Assembly (NCBI GenBank): GCA_026770615.1
Contig: MU631448.1
Span: 79,186 to 91,560, forward strand
Source of the DNA: Pavlovales sp. CCMP2436
Taxonomy: Eukaryota > Haptophyta > Pavlovophyceae > Pavlovales
Direction of reading: 5' to 3'
Length of the DNA stretch: 12,375 bases
In this document: positions 1-8,500 of the stretch, in pieces
How the letters are laid out: each line of letters begins with the position of its first letter
Position numbering within the stretch: position 1 is the stretch's first letter
Notes under the pieces: generated by a model
Database searches by the model: none
What the model was told of the DNA's origin: nothing
The model's input: only the letters and a program-made list of their open reading frames with translations
Program-made: the position numbers and the translations under genes

Positions 1-24
1 CCCCCCCCCCCTCGTCCCCCCCAG

Positions 25-132
25 GTCCTGTTGCAAGGTGGACTTTCTTCCTTGATGGGTTGGATCGTTTCATTTGGCAGATTACAATGGGACGCAACGA
101 ACTCTGCGTCTGTCCTCATCTCCACGTTGCAG
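25..132 (+). CDS. Transporter exon: putative TM7 and start of TM8
   Basis: The exon is bounded by a C-rich tract with cccag before it and gtaaga after it. It is 108 bases, phase 0 on both sides. It encodes GWIVSFGRLQWDATNSASVL and following residues, a typical MFS helix with polar inserts, and joins in frame to GASTAG of the next exon. This is the first exon visible; the gene continues upstream. Confidence 0.55.
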
Positions 133-1369
133 GTAAGAACTGCGGATGCTACTACCTACCCTCTTCTTAATCTACATTCCTCGACTGCAACAATTTCTTT
201 CGTTTACTCCTACTTACAATGGGTAATCTGTACTTTTTTTCTCTCTTTTTTACTTCTACTCTGCGTCTATCCTCATCTCCGCGCTGCGGGTAAGGGGGGG
301 GGGGGTGTTACGTTATGTTACGTTATGTTATGATGCCACTTCTACTGCCTGGGGCGCAGTTTCTGCATCCAGGTGGCCCCGGGCGTCAGCGTCTGAGCGT
401 CACTCTGTTGAGTTTCAGCGTCACCTTGCGGTGATAAATACTCATAAACTACTTTTGCTACTATTAAATTACAACGAACAAAAAATGTACCATAATGGGG
501 TGCGTGCTTACTGGGTAGATTGGAGCATTAAAAAATTAAAATTGATCAAGACCAATTAATGATGATTATGACAACTCTTTATTTTACTCAGGGAGCCTCG
601 ACGGCCGGTTGTGCTGCGGCCGCGTACCTACGGCGCAGACTGGGGCATGACATAAAAATAAAATTAAATCGTTCTACCGATCAATAGCCTCCCATAATAA
701 TGATGATCATCATGATCACTATGAAATCAGGGAGCCTCAACGGCCGGTTGTGTCGCGGCCGCGTACCTACAGGGCAGACTGGACCTGCTCGTGCTGCTGC
801 CCGTACAGCTCGCCATCGCAACGATCGGCATGCTGGTCAGTAGCCACGAATTACTGATTACTATCGCGAATTTGTGTGTGTGTGTGTGTGTGTTTGTTTT
901 AACCCCCCCCCCCCTGCCGTGCAGGTCTGTGTCGCCTTTGCCAGCTCGACACTTGCGGGGTTCGCGGCGATCGGCTGGTATGTGCCCTTGGTTTTTTTTT
1001 ATATAAGAATGTTCAACTTCAACTGCGTGTGTAAATATCTAGATTAACGTCCGTCCTATTACAGGTCTCTACCGGACCCAAGCGTTGAGAAACACTCGGA
1101 TCACGGGACCTTCGCAGATCACACGGATACCGTCCCAATTACTGAATATCCTTCCGTGGAGAGGATATGTGCCCTTCGTTTTTTGTGTGGTTTTTTTCGA
1201 GAGAGAGAGAGAGGTGGGAAAGAAGAAGGGAGGGGGGGGGGACTTAGTAGTATTCAATAGGAGGTGTACACTTATAGACCTGATACCAATACGTAACGCT
1301 TCTTCGCAGGGCCGACGGCATAGCTCCTATTAATACATTAATGCATTAATAATTTATTTAATCTATATA

Positions 1370-1412
<43 letters not shown>

Positions 1413-2840
1413 GTTATATATATAGGTACGGCTTTTTCGCAGGGCCGACGGTAGGCTACTGCTCCTCGCTCCTCAACACATACGTGACGCTAACGGGTAT
1501 GCAACCAAAAAAGAAAAAGAAAAAAAAGTGTCGACGTGTGTCCTCGGAAGCTCTCGGATATGCCCTCTTGAAGAGGCTCACTTATTGTGTGCTAAATTTC
1601 ATGGGACAGTGTGGCGTTTTAGTTGTTATCGATCTTCAAGACATACGTGCCGATTACGTTTTTTTTTTTTTTTTTTTAGTTTTCCGACTTGCAGCCCAAA
1701 GGCGTGTGGGCATGGCATTTCTATTAAAGATTACATCTTGATGTAATCTAATTTGTGTACAAACATCAACTACGAATGTATGTTTTGCCTTGTTATTATT
1801 TGTTTTAAAAAATGGAGATTATTACACAGATTATTAATTATTTCTCATCTGAGCCGCCGGTCACTGAAAAGGTGTTGAGGCATGTGATATATTGGTTGTT
1901 TTAATATCTTTGAAATCGGGCTACTGCGTAATTTATCTATTTACTGTAATTAACTTCATTTTGCACCCGGAACGAGGGACGTAAAAAGAACTTTTATAAA
2001 CAATAAAACTGCGATAAAGCTACGGCCGAGCCGACCCCCACCCACTCCCCCCCCCGGACTTTCAGGCGTCCGGATGTCCATCGTGAGCCTGGGAATCAAC
2101 GCGGGCGCAAACCTCGTGCCTTGGGGCATCGGGTGCCTCATGAGCAGGTGGTTTGATTTTGTATTTGTTTGTTTAAGTTGCCCATGTAATTGTCGTCCGT
2201 TACATTACATCGTGTGAAAATATCTAGAAGTACGTATTTTCCCTGACAGGTCTCCACCGGACCCAAGCGTTGAGAAGCACTCGGATCAAGGGTCATTTGC
2301 TGAGCACACGGATACCGTCCCCGAACCAAATAATAATAGTAGTGGTCGTAATAATATGAACAGGTGATTTGGTTTGATTTGATTCGATTTTATTTGATGT
2401 CCTCCTATACACTCTAGCGCCGTAGGCGTGTGGGGTGGTGGCCTCATGATGTTATCCGCTTATATGGGAGGAGCAGGAACAGTAGTGATCATAATAGTAG
2501 TGGTAGTAATATATGGTAATTATAATAGTAATATTTATAAGATGGTACTAATGATAATCTTAATCGTGATGACAACAATAGTAATAATCGTAACAAATAC
2601 AATACGAAGACCAATAACAATAACAATGACAATTAATCACTTACAATCACTTACAATTACGAAAAAAGCTTTGGACCGTTGGCGCTCATCATCTCCATCT
2701 GCGCCGCCAACGCGGTGCTCGTCGTCGTCCTCGGCGCGGCGGCGTGCGCGAGCCGCAGATGCGCCTACGGCCGGGCTGTGGGTAGTCGGGAGGAGCCCTT
2801 GCTCCCGGCGAAGGCAGCTGCCGGCGGCGAGGTGTTCTGA
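25..2840 (+). CDS. Multi-exon MFS-type transporter, C-terminal half (5' part outside window)
   Basis: Probable secondary transporter in a membrane; substrate unknown. Supported exons are 25-132, 731-835, 925-977, 1065-1168, 1443-1496, 2066-2147 and 2669-2840 (stop TGA 2838-2840), with 2250-2363 as an optional cassette. Introns have GT...AG ends and phases 0, 0, 2, 1, 1, 2. Joined, the exons give hydrophobic segments like helices 7-12 of MFS proteins: GWIVSFGRL, LLVLLPVQLAIATIGML, VAFASSTLAGFAAIG, PTVGYCSSLLNTYVTLTG, VSLGINAGANLVPWGIG and FGPLALIISICAANAVLVV. A basic, then acidic EEPLLP tail follows. The Y..LTG then G.N.GA.LVPW.IG pattern before the last helix recalls the fucose-permease/MFSD4 kind of MFS; this is from memory of the family, not a search. 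The start and N-terminal half lie upstream. Exon 925-977 ends in phase 2 and exon 1443 needs phase 1, so the frame holds only with the 1065-1168 cassette; otherwise the gene is broken here. Confidence 0.6.
133..730 (+). other. Long intron with duplicated exon edges
   Basis: GT at 133 and AG at 729-730 bound this intron. It contains a copy of the upstream exon's end and donor at 258-295 (offset 157 bases) and a copy of the downstream exon's start at 592-645 (offset 139 bases), plus a run of 14 Gs near 293-306. The copies are diverged and sit at the intron edges in the same order as the real exon edges. No other gene is seen in it. Confidence 0.5.
731..835 (+). CDS. Transporter exon: putative TM8-TM9
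   Basis: The acceptor is atcag before 731 and the donor is gtcagt at 836. The exon is 105 bases, phase 0 on both sides, and encodes GASTAGCVAAAYLQGRLD followed by the hydrophobic LLVLLPVQLAIATIGML. The small-residue helix followed by GRLD fits the GR motif region of MFS helices 8-9. A diverged copy of its first ~54 bases lies at 592-645. Confidence 0.6.
925..977 (+). CDS. Transporter exon: putative TM10
   Basis: The acceptor is a C-run then gtgcag before 925; the donor is gtatgt at 978. The exon is 53 bases, entering in phase 0 and leaving in phase 2 (TG left over). It encodes VCVAFASSTLAGFAAIG plus a split W codon. The upstream intron (836-924) is only 89 bases and carries a GT microsatellite. 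Confidence 0.55.
1031..1136 (+). repeat. 106-base dispersed repeat, copy 1
   Basis: It starts gtaaatatctag, contains an acceptor-like ttacag, and ends accgtccc. It aligns without gaps over 106 bases with 2216-2321, and from its 41st base with 8501-8606. The second half is open in the PDPSVEKHSD frame in all three copies. It lies between exons 925-977 and 1443-1496 of the transporter gene. Confidence 0.85.
1065..1168 (+). CDS. Possible cassette exon carrying the PDPSVEKHSD module, copy 1
   Basis: The acceptor ttacag precedes 1065. The frame set by the upstream phase-2 exon reads SLPDPSVEKHSDHGTF and on to HTDTVP, ending ITEYPSVERI. A GT at 1169 gives phase 1, exactly the phase needed by the exon at 1443. 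It would place a hydrophilic loop of about 35 residues between two transmembrane segments. The donor (ATAT then gtgccc) is weak, so use of this exon is an inference. It is the most coding-like part of a repeat also found at 2216 and 8501. Confidence 0.4.
1365..1424. repeat. AT microsatellite
   Basis: A long run of alternating A and T with a few interruptions lies in a transporter intron, just before the acceptor of the exon at 1443. Confidence 0.9.
1443..1496 (+). CDS. Transporter exon: PTVGYCSSLLNTYVTLTG segment
   Basis: The acceptor ttcgcag precedes 1443 and the donor gtatgc starts at 1497. The exon enters with two bases of a split codon and leaves with one. It encodes PTVGYCSSLLNTYVTLT; the final G is completed by the next exon at 2066, where phases agree. 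The piece resembles the MFS stretch before helix 11 (aromatic, then LTG). Its acceptor region has a second copy at 1305-1322 and its donor region a second copy near 1641-1658. Confidence 0.5.
2066..2147 (+). CDS. Transporter exon: putative TM11
   Basis: The acceptor is a C-run then ggactttcag before 2066; the donor gtggtt starts at 2148. The exon is 82 bases, phase 1 in and phase 2 out. It encodes VRMSIVSLGINAGANLVPWG and then IGCLMS. The left-over AG joins either the cassette at 2250 or directly the C at 2669, both in frame. Confidence 0.6.
2216..2321 (+). repeat. 106-base dispersed repeat, copy 2
   Basis: This copy starts gaaaatatctag and ends accgtccc, the same length as copy 1 with no gap. 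It lies in the 521-base interval between transporter exons 2066-2147 and 2669-2840. It differs from copy 1 in its second half mostly at third codon positions of the PDPSVEKHSD frame. Confidence 0.85.
2250..2363 (+). CDS. Possible cassette exon carrying the PDPSVEKHSD module, copy 2
   Basis: The acceptor ccctgacag precedes 2250 and the donor gtgatt starts at 2364. The cassette is 114 bases and phase 2 on both sides, so it could be included or skipped without changing the frame between exons 2066-2147 and 2669-2840. It reads SPPDPSVEKHSDQGSFAEHT, then DTVPEPNNNSSGRNN. If included, it adds 38 hydrophilic residues between helices 11 and 12. Its donor resembles the donor at 2148 (CAG/gtgatttgg against CAG/gtggtttga). 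Confidence 0.35.
2669..2840 (+). CDS. Transporter terminal exon: putative TM12 and cytoplasmic tail
   Basis: The exon starts after gaaaaaag and runs to TGA at 2838-2840. It encodes FGPLALIISICAANAVLVVV followed by a short tail with ASRRCAYGR, then EEPLLPAKAAAGGEVF. A final helix, a basic patch and an acidic dileucine-like EEPLLP tail are typical of eukaryotic MFS C-termini. The GC-rich codons contrast sharply with the AT-rich intron just before. The acceptor lacks a good pyrimidine tract. Confidence 0.6.
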
Positions 2841-3371
2841 ACTGCTGGAGCTAGGTCTCGGATGCTACCGAAATAAAAAGCCTCGGTCCATCAGAACCTC
2901 CTCAATAACTAATTGTAAGTTCCACCATTTAAATACCGAATTTAAATACATAATTATTCCTATATAATATATGTAGAAGATGTTCTCAGGGTGGTAGCGA
3001 TAGGTGCGTGGCCAAAGGGCACTCTGGGCTGCAACAGGAGTGCGCCAAACACACTTAGGGTATCTAAGCAAATTAGTATTAGTGCCTGCCGTGGTTAAAA
3101 CTGTACTGGTTAAAATTTAAAATAGTTTTTAAAGTTTACAGGAGCGTTACTCAGTTATAAAGTATAAAATCCTGTAAACCCGACTCTGAAGGGTTTAGCC
3201 GCTACTACACCGCCGCCTGGGACTAGACCAGGGGTTGGAGATTATCGCCCCCGGCGGCTAGGCGAGCTGCGCATTAGCGCACGTCATTTTAATTTTACAC
3301 GGTTTAAAATCCTACAAAATATCCCAACAAATGTCAACTGACATCCAGAACAAACAATAGTTTGTAGGGGG
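2841..3371. other. Non-coding 3' flank with nested inverted repeats
   Basis: No credible gene is seen here. The stretch has AT-rich sequence, then several inverted repeats: GTTTACAGG 3134-3142 with CCTGTAAAC 3171-3179; TAGCCGC 3196-3202 with GCGGCTA 3254-3260; CCTACAAA 3311-3318 with TTTGTAGG 3361-3368, enclosing ATGTCA-AC-TGACAT at 3331-3344. It may be the remains of a foldback or MITE-like element; no clean ends or target duplication were found. Confidence 0.5.
2872..2877 (+). promoter_or_regulatory. Probable poly(A) signal of the transporter gene
   Basis: An AATAAA lies 31 bases after the transporter stop codon, where a poly(A) signal is expected if this organism uses the canonical hexamer. 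The sequence after it becomes AT-rich. Confidence 0.4.
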
Positions 3372-3679
3372 GTGACCCAATCTAACATTTGTGTCGCTGC
3401 CAGGAAGGGAGGGTCTCAACCCGTGCTCAGAAATTTGAAAGGGACGTCCCGAGGAGGGGGGGGGGGGGGGAGGGACGTCCTGAGCTCCTCCGGAGGCGCC
3501 CGGCCAGCAGGCCCCCTTCGGTTGCGAAGTTTTTGTTTGGCCCTTTTTAAGCGTTTTTGTGGTGCGTATAGACGTTTAAGTTACTACTTCATCGCCCCCC
3601 CCACCTGCTCGTGCGCGTGGTCAGCTGGAGTTCGGCACCCACGCTAACTTGGGCGCACACCTTCTTCTCGGCCTGGGTT
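3372..3679. other. Non-coding stretch before the Copia remnant
   Basis: It contains a poly-G run near 3459-3470 between two copies of agggacgtcc, a small hairpin CTTCG-GTTG-CGAAG, and a T-rich stretch. No long terminal repeat can be defined: a right-hand LTR to compare with is missing from the window. No gene is seen. Confidence 0.5.
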
Positions 3680-5345
3680 TTGGGCAACGGAGAATTCATA
3701 CGGATGGAGGCACGCACCTCAACTCGAAGGACATTGATGATCTCTTGACTGAGTTCGGATTGTCAGCGAATGTGACCTCAGCGCACGACACGCCGGAATC
3801 CAACGGCAAGGACGAGCGCTACATCGGGACCCTCTCGGCATATACGAGAGCAATCCTGGCCATGTCCAAGGTGCCAAACAGGCACCGGCACTGGGCGATG
3901 CGACAGCGTAGCTCGCAACATGCTCGCATCACAGCAGATCGTACGAGATAACGTCCGCATCTGGGTCTCTCCGCATGAGATTTTCTTCGACAGACAGACG
4001 ACCGACAGCTAAACACCTAGCCGTGTTCGGAGCTCCATGCAGGATGCTCCTCATCGGCCCGGGCCGAAAGAAGAGCGGCAAGCTCGGCCTCCCAATGGAA
4101 CGGGGATTCATTCTGGGCTACGGAGGGGATGGCGTGCAATATGGAGATTCCATGCGCTTGATCCTTGGATATATCGTCCTCTTAGCAGACGGCACGGTGA
4201 CCTTCTCTCGACACGTACAGATCGACGAAAGAAAGCTTGTCGCGGGGGGGATGCACACTCCTTGGAGGGCGAACATCGAGTCGTTCGAGGGGATCTCGAG
4301 CGAGAAGAGGAGCGACCAAGCTCCCATCCCGCACGACTTCAACAAGCAGGTCAAAACGACCACCGGCAAGCCTGTGACAGCCACCGACAAAGGCTTCGCC
4401 CCCGTTGACAGACCAATCCTCTATTCGAATGACGATTCGAGCACGAGTGGTAAGGACACGGAGGAGGAACTGGACCGTCGTGATGGCCTCACAAGCGTGC
4501 GAGCAAGAAATTTGAGGAGAGAGAAGGAGACGGGCCTCGTCGAGGCGAACCCGATCCAGGCTCTGCCCAAGGGGCACGACCCGCTGAGGCGGGACAGGGC
4601 TTCGAGGAGCAAGGCCAAGACCACTGAGCTGGCGTCTGCCCGAGCGTCAATAGGCGGGGGTCCCGGTCACCCTCCCGCGCAACTTCCGTTAGGCGAGAGC
4701 ACCACCCAACGCAGATAAGTGGCGTGAGGCGATGGAGTCCAACCTGGTAGCGCATTAGGACCTCATCAACACCTTCAGCGAAAAAGTGGTGAAGGCTGGT
4801 ACCAGAGTACTGCCGTCACAATGGGTCTACGAGGCCAAGTCGGACAAGACGGGCGAGATCACCCGTTGGAAGGCACGCATGGTGGTGATGGGCAACTAGC
4901 AGCGTGAGGGAACGGACTACACCGAGGTGTTCTCTCCCACCATCAGGAGCGAGCAAGTTCGTCTTCTCCTGGCGATTGGTGCCAAGATGGACGGCAAGCG
5001 CCGGCCCAACCTGAAGCACGCCGAGGTTAAGATCTTCTGGAACGGAGATGTTTCGGACGCCTACCTGACGTCCAACCTTGAGGAGGGAGACCGCCTTCTG
5101 TTCGCCCTGCCAGCTGGCTCTGCGGCGCAAACGACGGCCCCGCCGGGGTATATCGTCATTGCTGAGGCCATCAAAGCACAGATGGGTCTCAAACAGTTGG
5201 GCCGCGCATGGTACCGACACCATCAAGCACGCTTGCTTGAACGTGGATTCGTGCCCTGTGAGGGCGCACCGTGTATCTTCATCAGGATTGCACCGTGTGG
5301 AGGCGTGATCATCGCCGGCAACTTCGTAGACGACCTACTTTTGCT
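3680..5345 (+). pseudogene. Broken Ty1/Copia retrotransposon pol (integrase to reverse transcriptase)
   Basis: This is a decayed Copia polyprotein. Integrase core motifs come first: RRIHTDGGTHL (a catalytic Asp), then AHDTPESNGKDERYIGTL (the catalytic Glu context) and WAM. After frame changes near 3900 and 3990 comes HLAVFGAPC...GKLGLPMERGFILGYGG, the usual segment after the integrase. A variable linker leads to RVT_2: KWREAMESNL, QWVYEAKSDKTGEITRWKAR, DYTEVFSPT, GDVSDAYLT, QMGLKQLGRAWY and the active-site NFVDDLL near 5320-5345. In-frame stops occur at 4756-4758 and 4897-4899. Gag, the first catalytic Asp of the integrase, RNase H and LTRs are absent. Homology stops abruptly at about 5345. 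GC-rich codon use differs from the next element. Confidence 0.88.
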
Positions 5346-6221
5346 CAACTTGACGGTTGTCTGTGGGTGGCTGCTTGTGCGAGTCCGCTTTCGTTCCACT
5401 GCCGATTGTTGTGTCTGGTCCAGCACCATAGGTGGTGTGTATGTTTGCTTGGCTTCCAGTGGGCGTTTGGCTGAGCGCAATATGCGCAGGTGAGACGCTG
5501 GCATATGCACATCTGCTGTGGTGTGTGCGGCCGCAGCTCGTGGCTTCGGTAGAGCGGTTGGGTTTGGCTTTCACCTAGGCCTGCGGGTGGCTGGGGTCTG
5601 TCCCTGTGGTGTGGCGACCTCGGTTCGACTCTGTGTGCGTTTGCGTGGTGGGCTTGATGTGGTATCATGTAGCGAGGCGGGCATAGTCGCTGTTGGTGGC
5701 TCGGGGGTCTGTGCCTGCTCCCACTTAGTAGATGGTGCGGCGGTCTGGCAGGCTTCCACTGGTCGTTTGAATGAGCGCAGTGTGCGTGTGTGCGTGGGTG
5801 GTGTGGCCACATTTGGTGCACTGGGGGCAGTCTTTGCTTGTGGTACTGGGATGATGGCTGGTGTTGGCATTTGTGGTGTGGCCGGCTCAGGTGTGGCGGT
5901 GGAGTGTCTATGAGGCGAGGCCAGCGCAGATTGACTCTGCGTATGCTCGCGTGGCAATCTTGGCGTGATCGCGTGAGGCATAACTGGCGAGGCCGTTGGT
6001 GGTGTGTGGGCAGGTTTTGTTGTGTGACTGCCCTCTTGCGTTGGCGTGGTTCGGCCCGTATGGCCTGGAGGGGGACTGTGGGTATCGGGTCGTGTGGTTT
6101 TGTACGCACGGGCGGCAGTTGTGTGGCACGTCGTTCTTGCAGTTGTGGGTTGGTCCGCGTGGATGTGATTGTCAGTGGTTGGTTCGTGCTTTCCTTGGCT
6201 GCACTCTCGGCTGCCTGGGCG
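5346..6221 (-). other. Pro/Thr/His-rich repeat tail, probably the 3' part of retroelement A
   Basis: The plus strand is strongly G+T-rich here, as it is over retroelement A, so this probably belongs to the same element, read on the minus strand. One minus frame is open from about 5981 to 5571 and again from about 5510. It holds a repeated motif, LRSFKRPVEACQT and LRSAKRPLEAKQT, 300 bases apart. The product would be low in complexity, rich in Pro, Thr, His and Gln. I recognise no domain. The tail ends where the Copia homology stops. Confidence 0.4.
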
Positions 6222-7845
6222 CTATCTTGAACTTATGCGCGTCATACACGGATATTTTGTCTTGAATTGCCGCTGCAGACGGCTCAATCGCGGTTTTGCA
6301 TAGCGTGCGCATCTCGAGGCTATGGTGTAGAAGTATAAAGTGTAGTTCGCCCGATTTGGGGGCATCGCCCTCGCTGTCTTTTTTGAGTTCGTTATCCCGA
6401 TCTGTCCTGAGTAGTAGTCTGGTCTTGCAATCATACGCGTGGCCAGCATATTAGATGTCGGGTGTCCAAGGCGCAGTGCCAGCTTGACGCAGAGTGCGCT
6501 GTGGAGGTTATCCCGGTGCTCTTTTGTCGCCAGGCACTCATGGTACAGGTGGAGTTTGATGTCTGATAGGCCAGGTGCCTTGCATAGGGGGCAGATGAGG
6601 GCCATCGTCTCGGATTTCCCGTCGATGGTTATCACAGTTGTGGCCATCCTCGGGTGCTCCTCTGCCCACTCGGTGTTGTGGCGATGCGAGCCGAGATTCA
6701 AGGTTACCATGTGTTTGGTGAACTTTTCAGGGGGTCTTTTCCCCCAGCCGCGTGGGGGGCGCAGCGATACAGTACAGTGCTCTCAACTTGCCATATAGCT
6801 TCCATGTTGTCCATCCGGCCTATAACCGGGGCGTGTTTAACGGGGCCTCTCTGCTCCAGGCGGTTTCTCGTGACCCTCTCTATTACTGCATATCGTGCAG
6901 ATCATTGGTCTGTCTGATGTGATGAGAGCGCCCGTTGCTGGGTCTGCGATAGCCCAGCTGTGGGCTGTGAGCGTGTTTGGTGTGAGCATCACTGTGACGG
7001 GTTCGCTCCGGACTGCTACTGCCTTCGATCCCCAGTCGCTCAGTGCGTTCTGTACGACTTTGATGACAGTCGCCGGCTGCCGGTGGGGGGGGGCATTCGG
7101 TATGTCCTCTTAGAGCTGGGTAGGGAATGAAGAGAAGTGTAACTTGCTTGAGTGCTTCTGCTGTCACCACTCTGGCTCCTGAGGGGGCGTCAATTCGTAT
7201 CGCTTCCTGGGACGCGAGGATCCTGGCCACTTCCGTCATCAGATTTGGTGTGTGCCTTGGTGTATGATGTCTCTCTGCGGCGCCCCATTGCCTTGTTTCA
7301 CTGTTTGAGGGCAAGTGGTCGGTAGTAATGTGGGTTTGCGTCGTAGCTCGTGGGCTCCCGTAGTCCGTGTGGCGGGGGGTTGGGGTCGGGGTGTCTTCTG
7401 CGCCAGGCTAAGCGCTCTACACCTGTGTCGTGGTCCCATCCTATGTCAAGTTGGTGTTCGTTGTTTAGGGCCTGTAGGGCCAGTGGGACTGCATTGCACT
7501 CTACGTTGGCGATCGTCTGATCTCCGGAGAATGTGCACATGAGTATATGTGCCTCTGGTATGTCTGCCGCTTGTCTGGATTGGTCTGGTGCTAGCACATA
7601 GAAGCACGCTACACTGGCAGCTCGTGCCGGCCTATTACGTCCAGGGTCGATAAATGAGCCGTCGACCCCGACGTGTGAGGTGCATAATCGTGGTTGTGCT
7701 GTCGTCGGTGATTGGTGTCTGAGCGCGTGGATACGTGTTGTGTGGCGTGTCACGAACTTATATGCCTTTGGGCCGCATATGGTCATGGTGAGTGCGGGCA
7801 GGATCAACCTCAGGATATTGCTACGTCGCTTGTCTTTAAGGGGCA
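6222..7845 (-). pseudogene. Retroelement A: RNase H plus CCHC zinc-finger 3' fragment
   Basis: On the minus strand, reading from about 7845 down, the order is a helical lead (KAYKFVTRHTTRIHALRH), then RNase H. RNase H has GVDGS with Asp at about 7663, NVECNAVPLAL with Glu at about 7501, and IGWDHDTGV with Asp at about 7435. KAHTKSDD follows in another frame, as the last RNase H motif. A linker with ALSDWGSKAVAV (about 7055-6990) leads to a zinc finger CPLC-x10-H-x4-C (6593-6534) and RPDYYSGQIG. Frameshifts break it near 7300 and 6720. It aligns along its whole length with copy B at roughly half identity by eye. Order RNase H then CCHC recalls non-LTR elements of the I/Tad kind; the reverse transcriptase is missing, so the family is inferred. 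Confidence 0.75.
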
Positions 7846-8018
7846 GAAACACTGTTAGGTATTCTAAAACACAGACGCGGGGAAAAGAAGTGGACACCAC
7901 CAGTGGTACGCAGATGAATGGAGGCCACCCAGAGACACCCAATTGGGGGAGTACTATGGATTGTAGCTGAGAACTACGCTGACTAAGATCGGACCTACTT
8001 CTGGACTTCTGCCCTGAA
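7846..8018. other. Head-to-head junction between retroelements A and B
   Basis: The 5' ends of the two truncated copies face each other. GCAGAAACACTG occurs at 7843-7854 and again at 8021-8032, a 12-base direct repeat near both edges. Part of this stretch may be more of element B (plus frames show short protein-like pieces) but none could be confirmed. Confidence 0.45.
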
Positions 8019-8500
8019 ATGCAGAAACACTGCAATAAGCCACGCTGGAAGGCCCTGGCTGAATGCAGAAGGGGAGATGTGCTGGTATGTGCCCAGCAGC
8101 CCACACGGAGTGAACCCATGACAGCTCGAGACGCGGACATCACTGACCTGTCACCAGCGGAGCAAGCTATCCTCCAAGGAACGCAGGTGCCGGGTCTAGA
8201 AAAATGCAAACGACTGGACAAACTCCGCACAGAAGAGGCCAAGAAGCGGCTCGACAACCTAAACCATGAGATCCGTGACGAAGTACTAGTCATGCTGATC
8301 AAGGCCCTCAAAAGTGAACTCGAGGGACCCATGCATTTCCGGTATGTCACCAGATATACACAAGCCTTCCTGAAGGCGCGTCATTCAATTACAAATGCCC
8401 TTTATATGCCGATTTGTAATGCACCTCGGAAAATACAGGTAGCAGTAGATGGATCACACAAGGTTATCGAAGATGGTACTCAGGTGGCCTCTGGGGCATG

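Noticed and set aside
874..1240. GT, GA and poly-G/poly-T runs as regulatory sites
   Set aside because: They are simple microsatellites within introns, with no further signal beyond possible splice-site context.
1700..2450. GGCGTGTGGG at 1700 and 2425, and GCCTCATGA at 2134 and 2440, as further ghost exons
   Set aside because: The matches are short and have weak flanking similarity, so they are not counted with the clear exon-edge duplications.
2428..2967. 179-codon plus frame starting in the transporter's last intron
   Set aside because: It is low-complexity (Ile, Val, Thr, Asn) intron sequence followed by the wrong frame of the terminal exon; the FGPLALIIS frame is the hydrophobic helix.
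3185..3290. Possible tRNA or tRNA-like SINE
   Set aside because: The stems do not form an acceptor-D-anticodon-T arrangement and no B-box or T-loop sequence is present.
3969..4577. Minus-strand frames over the Copia remnant
   Set aside because: They are shadows of the integrase and linker coding sequence, with no recognisable motifs.
5518..6265. Plus-strand open frames of 130-146 codons over retroelement A
   Set aside because: They are rich in Gly, Val, Trp and Cys from G+T skew and are antisense to the minus-strand element, whose domains are recognisable.
7860..8350. First half of the long minus-strand frame running into element A
   Set aside because: This part is antisense to the helical coding segment of element B; homology between A and B begins only near 7845.
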